Shown: positions 60,775 through 64,000 of the stretch, in pieces
Layout of the letters: each line of letters begins with the position of its first letter
Numbering within the stretch: position 1 is the first letter of the stretch
NCBI RefSeq assembly: GCF_013307435.2
Contig: NZ_CP102845.1
Coordinates: 496,001-560,000 of the forward strand
Direction: 5' to 3'
Length of the DNA stretch: 64,000 nt
DNA from: Microvirga terrae
Lineage (GTDB): Bacteria; Pseudomonadota; Alphaproteobacteria; Rhizobiales; Beijerinckiaceae
The notes under the pieces: model-generated
Database searches by the model: none
What the model was told of the DNA's origin: nothing
What the model saw: the letters and a program-made list of their open reading frames with translations, nothing else
Made by a program: the position numbers and the translations under genes

Positions 60775-61614
60775 TCACCGTCCTACCCGGGCGACGGCCG
60801 CCTTGGCGTCGTCGAGGTCGGGCGCGTCGATGTGGCGGTAGCGGGCCTGGACGAGGCCGAAGAGGCCGAAGGCGAAGAGGCCCAGCGCCGTGAGCGCCAG
60901 GAGCACCCAGCCATAGGGCTGCTGCTGCAGGGCCTGGAGGGCGCCCCCGAGGCCGTGGACGTCCGAGGACGAAGCGTGAAGGGCGGCGAGGATCAGAAAG
61001 CCGCCGATCATGAGAAAGACCACGCCGCGGGCCGCGAAGCCCATCCGGCCGAGGATGACGATCCAGTTCCGCTTGTCGGCAGGCAGCGCCAGACGCTCCG
61101 TGACATTGCCGCGCCAGGCCTTCGCCACGAAGGCCAGACCCGTCCCGGCGATGGCTAGGCCGACGAGGCCGACGAGCCACTGACCGAAGGGCTGGCTCAT
61201 GAGCCAGGCCGTCCAGTCCTGAGCGGCCTGATCCTCGCCGCCGCCCGAGGCACGGCCGAGGGCAAGCTTCAAGGCCGAGATCGCCAGGCCGGCATAGATG
61301 ACGCCGCTGATCAGATGCGCCCCCCTCACGCCCCAGCCCTTCAGGTCGGAGCCGCGATGGTCGGCATCGGTCAGGGCCTCCAGGACGCGCCACGCGCAGA
61401 AGCCGAACAGGCCGAGCGCGATCAAAGTCAGCCAGAGCTTGCCGAAAGGCTGCGAGAGCAGGGATTGCAGCGCTCGGCGGCTGCCCCCCGTCTGGCCGCC
61501 GGATCCCATGGCCGCGAGAAGGGCCAGTCCCCCGACGAGGCCGTAGACCACGCCGCGCGCGCCATAGCCGAGACGGGCCAGGGTCTCGACGGGGTTACGG
61601 CTGATCGTGGGCAT
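60775..61614 (-). CDS. DUF1206 membrane protein
   Basis: This 279-residue inner-membrane protein has about six helices in three repeats. Each repeat opens with a G-x-x-A-R-G-V-V-like segment (L-G-Y-G-A-R-G-V-V-Y-G-L-V-G near residue 15; W-G-V-R-G-A-H-L-I-S-G-V-I-Y-A-G-L near 93; G-F-A-A-R-G-V-V-F-L-M-I-G-G near 192) and includes an S-Q-P-F-G or Q-Q-P-Y-G loop. This is the DUF1206 triplicate. Function unknown. A GGAAC-N17-GGTT promoter lies upstream, so it is likely induced in general stress. Confidence 0.92.
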   Translation of the reverse strand: MPTISRNPVETLARLGYGARGVVYGLVGGLALLAAMGSGGQTGGSRRALQSLLSQPFGKLWLTLIALGLFGFCAWRVLEALTDADHRGSDLKGWGVRGAHLISGVIYAGLAISALKLALGRASGGGEDQAAQDWTAWLMSQPFGQWLVGLVGLAIAGTGLAFVAKAWRGNVTERLALPADKRNWIVILGRMGFAARGVVFLMIGGFLILAALHASSSDVHGLGGALQALQQQPYGWVLLALTALGLFAFGLFGLVQARYRHIDAPDLDDAKAAVARVGR

Positions 61615-61642
61615 GGTGGGTGGCTCCGGTCTGGTACAGATG

Positions 61643-61668
61643 AACCGTCAAGCCTGCGAGGATGTTCC
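61643..61668 (-). promoter_or_regulatory. EcfG-like promoter of the DUF1206 gene
   Basis: Reverse strand: GGAAC (61668-61664), a 17-base spacer, GGTT (61646-61643). -35 exact, -10 matches GTT of CGTT. It is about 22 bases to the probable start of transcription, and the gene begins at 61614. Confidence 0.65.
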
Positions 61669-61686
61669 TTGCGGCCACGACATCGC

Positions 61687-62775
61687 TCATCGCGGCTGGT
61701 CGGGAACGGGCCTGCTCTGCTGGCGCCAGATCGTCAGGAGCGCCGCCATCAGGACCGGGCCGAGGAAAAGGCCGATCAGCCCGAAGGTTTCCAGGCCGCC
61801 GAGGATGCCGAGAAGGGTCCAGAGGAAGGGCAGTTCCGCCGCTCCGCTGATCAGGGCCGGCTGAACCACATTGTCGCCGATCAGCATGATGACCGCGCCC
61901 CAACCGACCACGCCGGCGGCCGCCAGGACGGACCCGCCCGCTAGCACCAGCGCGATGGCTGCGGCCCCGAAGGCGAACCACGCGCCCAGCGGCAGCATCG
62001 CGAAAGCCGCGGTGAGAACGGCGAACAGGATGGCATTCGGCACGCCGGCCACCATGAAGCCGATGCCGATCAGGATCCCTTCGCCCACGGCCACCAGGAT
62101 CGTTCCGTTCACCGTCCCCCGCACGGCCGTCGCCATGGTCTCGGCCAGACGCTCGCCCGGCCGTCCGAACCAGCGGTCGATGGCGTTGAGGACGTGCCGG
62201 GCGGCCTCGTCGCCGTTGCGCAGCAGGATGAACAGGGTGAGGAAGGTCAGGAAGGCATGGAGCACATGCGAGGCCAGCGCACCGCCCAGGCTCTTCGACC
62301 AGCCGGTCAAGGTCCGGTTGTCGATGCCGTTCAGGAACTGCTCGGCGGCATGGGGCTGAGCCAGATGCGCCTGCCACCAGGGGGCCAGATGGCCGCCGAT
62401 CAGCGGCACCCGGTGAACCCATTCAGGCACGGGAAGACCGTTCTGCTGAATGTTCGTGACCCATTGCACCGCGAACTGCCCTTCGCGGCCGATTTCGGTG
62501 AGGACAAGGGCAACCGGGACCAGGAGAAGGGCCGCAAGCCCGATCGTCACGAGCAGTGGCGCGGCGATGCGGGAGCCCTCGAGGCGGGCGCGGATCCGCC
62601 GGTAGAGCGGCCAAACGCTGATGGCGATGATCACCGCCCAGCCGAGCGTGACGAGATAGGACTGGATCATCCAGAGCGTCAGCGCGAGGAGAAGCGCCGC
62701 GCCGATGAAGCGGGTCGTCCGGCGCGTGCGCGCGTCAGGCGGTGTCGGAAGGGTGCCGGCGGCTCTCTCTTGCAT
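61687..62775 (-). CDS. AI-2E family transporter (TqsA/YdiK-like)
   Basis: This 362-residue inner-membrane protein has about seven helices. Family features include R-F-I-G-A-A-L-L-L-A-L-T-L-W near the N-terminus, L-F-I-L-L-R-N-G-D-E-A-A-R, a G-I-L-I-G-I-G-F-M-V-A-G-V-P-N-A-I-L-F segment, and a late I-G-D-N-V-V-Q-P-A-L-I-S. Most members are permeases or Na+/H+ antiporter-like proteins; AI-2 transport cannot be assumed in this group. The gene precedes DUF1206 with 72 bases between and ends a run of reverse-strand membrane genes. Confidence 0.88.
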   Translation of the reverse strand: MQERAAGTLPTPPDARTRRTTRFIGAALLLALTLWMIQSYLVTLGWAVIIAISVWPLYRRIRARLEGSRIAAPLLVTIGLAALLLVPVALVLTEIGREGQFAVQWVTNIQQNGLPVPEWVHRVPLIGGHLAPWWQAHLAQPHAAEQFLNGIDNRTLTGWSKSLGGALASHVLHAFLTFLTLFILLRNGDEAARHVLNAIDRWFGRPGERLAETMATAVRGTVNGTILVAVGEGILIGIGFMVAGVPNAILFAVLTAAFAMLPLGAWFAFGAAAIALVLAGGSVLAAAGVVGWGAVIMLIGDNVVQPALISGAAELPFLWTLLGILGGLETFGLIGLFLGPVLMAALLTIWRQQSRPVPDQPR

Positions 62776-62785
62776 GGAGGGGATC

Positions 62786-62923
62786 TAGTGCATCGTGCGG
62801 AAAAGTGGATCCGATTTTCGCTGACGCGGCCCTTTGGGTCCGCCCCGAACGATGCGCTCTTCAAGGAGCGGTGCATCGGATGAGATTCCAAAAGTGGACC
62901 CGCTTTTGGGTCCGATGCTCTAG
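62786..62923. repeat. Dispersed repeat, family C (Rhizobiales AAAAGTGG type), single copy
   Basis: CTAGTGCATCG at one end and CGATGCTCTAG at the other; inside are GGAAAAGTGGATCCGATTTT and CCAAAAGTGGACCCGCTTTT, each an imperfect hairpin. The AAAAGTGGA(C/T)CC...GCATCG unit is a frequent Rhizobiales intergenic element. It fills the spacer between the AI-2E and YoaK genes. Confidence 0.75.
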
Positions 62924-62951
62924 GACCCGCCTCACGCTGGCCAATGCCGGG

Positions 62952-63743
62952 TCAGCGCTTTGTCGCGCGTCGGGTCAGGGCGGCCGCATCCTCGGCGAGG
63001 GGCGGTCCGGCAAGCAGAAGCAGGAGCAGGGCGAAGGGCAGCGCGAACAGGAACCCGATCCTGCTGAATCCGATGGCCCCGATGATGCCGCCGGCGAAGA
63101 AGGATGCGAACAGCAGGACAAGCAGGCGCAGCTTGCCCCGGTCCGCCAGGACCCGGTCCGGATTGTGCGCATTGCGGTTCCAGTAGAACAGCTTGCCGAG
63201 CTCGATCCCGATATCGGTCACGATGCCGGTCACATGGGTGGTGCGCATGCGGGCGCCCGAGATCTTCGTCACCGTGGCATTCTGGAGGCCCATCATGAAG
63301 CAGAGGAGGGGCACCGCGACGACCGCGAAGCCCGGCGACGGATGGGTGAGCCAGCCCAGGAGGCCGAAGGCCAGAAGAAGGAAGGCCTCGAGCATCAGCG
63401 GCATGGCATAGCGGCTGCCCAGATGATGGCGCCTGCCCCAGTTGATCAGCATGGCTGAACACGCCGCCCCGAAGACGAAGGGTAGAAAGGCCCCGAGGCC
63501 CAACCCTGCGAGGCCCAGCGAGCCCAGGGCGATATTGTCGGCCGTCGCGGAGACGATTCCCGACATGTGCGAGGTGTATTGGCCGACCGCCAGAAGGCCG
63601 CCGGCGTTGACGGCCCCCGCCACGAAGGTGAGGGCCATGCCCAGGAGCGTATCGGCCATGCCCGTCCGTTCGGACGCCGCGATGGTCCTCACCGATCGGA
63701 TCGTGAAATCCCGATGCCCCGGCTTTGTCGATTGGACTCTCAT
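62952..63743 (-). CDS. YoaK/DUF1275-family membrane protein
   Basis: This 263-residue inner-membrane protein has about six helices with the DUF1275 pattern: F-V-A-G-A-V-N-A-G-G-L-L-A-V-G-Q-Y-T-S-H-M-S-G (about 40-62), then L-L-C-F-M-M-G-L-Q-N-A-T-V-T-K-I-S-G-A and T-H-V-T-G-I-V-T-D-I-G near 170-180. Function unknown. ATG 63743 has no clear Shine-Dalgarno; an in-frame ATG at 63659 would shorten it by 28 residues. Confidence 0.85.
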   Translation of the reverse strand: MRVQSTKPGHRDFTIRSVRTIAASERTGMADTLLGMALTFVAGAVNAGGLLAVGQYTSHMSGIVSATADNIALGSLGLAGLGLGAFLPFVFGAACSAMLINWGRRHHLGSRYAMPLMLEAFLLLAFGLLGWLTHPSPGFAVVAVPLLCFMMGLQNATVTKISGARMRTTHVTGIVTDIGIELGKLFYWNRNAHNPDRVLADRGKLRLLVLLFASFFAGGIIGAIGFSRIGFLFALPFALLLLLLAGPPLAEDAAALTRRATKR

Positions 63744-63785
63744 GGAGATGAGCCTATCGCCGATCCCCTGCTGAATCCAAGAGGC

Positions 63786-63825
63786 CGCAACGACGGCCGG
63801 AGACCGGTCTCCGGCCGTCGTTGCG
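63786..63825. repeat. 40-bp perfect palindrome
   Basis: CGCAACGACGGCCGGAGACC (63786-63805) is followed without gap by its exact reverse complement (63806-63825). It lies one base after the stop (read on the reverse strand) of the glycosidase-like gene. As RNA it would be a 19-20-bp hairpin; no U-run follows in either direction. As DNA it could extrude as a cruciform. Confidence 0.9.
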
Positions 63826-63826
63826 C

Positions 63827-64000
63827 TTATTGCGCGACGCTCGTCGAGGCCGAGGCGCGCCGCTCCATGGGCGGGATGCGGACGGTCTTGAGGACCTCGG
63901 CCTCGCCCGCGGGCTCGGCCAGCGAAGAGCCGCCGACGAAGACCTGGATGGCCCCGGCCTCGACGAGATAGGTGCCGTCGTCGAGGTGGAAGCCGAGGGA
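63827..64000 (-). CDS. C-terminal end of a probable GH3 glycoside hydrolase
   Basis: The last 57 residues of a reverse-strand gene whose start lies beyond the right edge. It reads L-G-F-H-L-D-D-G-T-Y-L-V-E-A-G-A-I-Q-V-F-V-G-G-S-S, a fibronectin-III-like C-terminal strand pattern typical of GH3 beta-glucosidases, then a tail of about 30 residues ending S-T-S-V-A-Q. The catalytic domain is not in the window, so the call rests on this strand alone. A perfect palindrome follows the stop. Confidence 0.55.
   Translation of the reverse strand, partial: SLGFHLDDGTYLVEAGAIQVFVGGSSLAEPAGEAEVLKTVRIPPMERRASASTSVAQ

Overview
The window is GC-rich chromosomal DNA from an alphaproteobacterium of the Rhizobiales (Hyphomicrobiales). 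The Methylobacteriaceae (Microvirga or Methylobacterium type) are my best guess, but this is inference. It rests on the linked zapE-mdh-sucCD-sucAB-lpd block, an F1-only atpHAGDC operon, bolA/J-domain/cobS-cobT synteny, a SUV3-like helicase/S4/FdxA/CarD/RpoH2 block, and EcfG-like promoters. Most of it is core chromosome. I see no insertion sequence, prophage, integrase with att sites, or CRISPR.

Layout. 1-330: end of a protease-inhibitor-fold protein. 568-12562: zapE, a TetR regulator, then the TCA block mdh, sucC, sucD, sucA, a YciI-like gene, sucB, lpd and tdk. 12568-17086: xerC (reverse), a methyltransferase, priA and a histidine phosphatase. 17329-22353: atpHAGDC, closed by a strong terminator. 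22393-26724: a 2H phosphoesterase, then putA diverging from its Lrp-type regulator putR. 26883-32942: a TerC protein, an NMT1/THI5-like ABC importer, a His-rich COG0523 GTPase and a DMT exporter. 33059-39106: a PBP5-type carboxypeptidase, a second DMT exporter, a peroxiredoxin-like/prolyl-hydroxylase fusion, Nudix and LOG proteins and a thiolase. 39230-43378: bolA, a J-domain protein, cobS and cobT (aerobic cobaltochelatase).

44558-48567 is the most intriguing system: a circularly permuted ATP-grasp, an alpha-E protein, a transglutaminase-like protein and the proteasome-like Anbu, in tight co-directional array behind a leader hairpin. The family set suggests ATP-dependent peptide or isopeptide bond formation coupled to processing, but its substrate and product are not known to me.

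48662-57022: a queuosine-precursor-type transporter, rpmB, a periplasmic DUF3108 protein, then RNA helicase, S4 protein, FdxA, CarD and RpoH2. 57099-64000: an M48 lipoprotein protease, a thermonuclease-like protein, tiny hydrophilic proteins, tRNA-Arg(CCT), DUF1206, AI-2E-family and YoaK membrane proteins, and the end of a probable GH3 glycosidase. EcfG-like promoters appear before rpoH2, before a 70-residue gene and before DUF1206, so this end looks like a general-stress-response neighbourhood.

Spacers carry at least three families of dispersed palindromic repeats (one with six copies, several inside operons), a 25-bp perfect inverted repeat at 37799-37860, and gapless perfect palindromes at 5794-5817 and 63786-63825.
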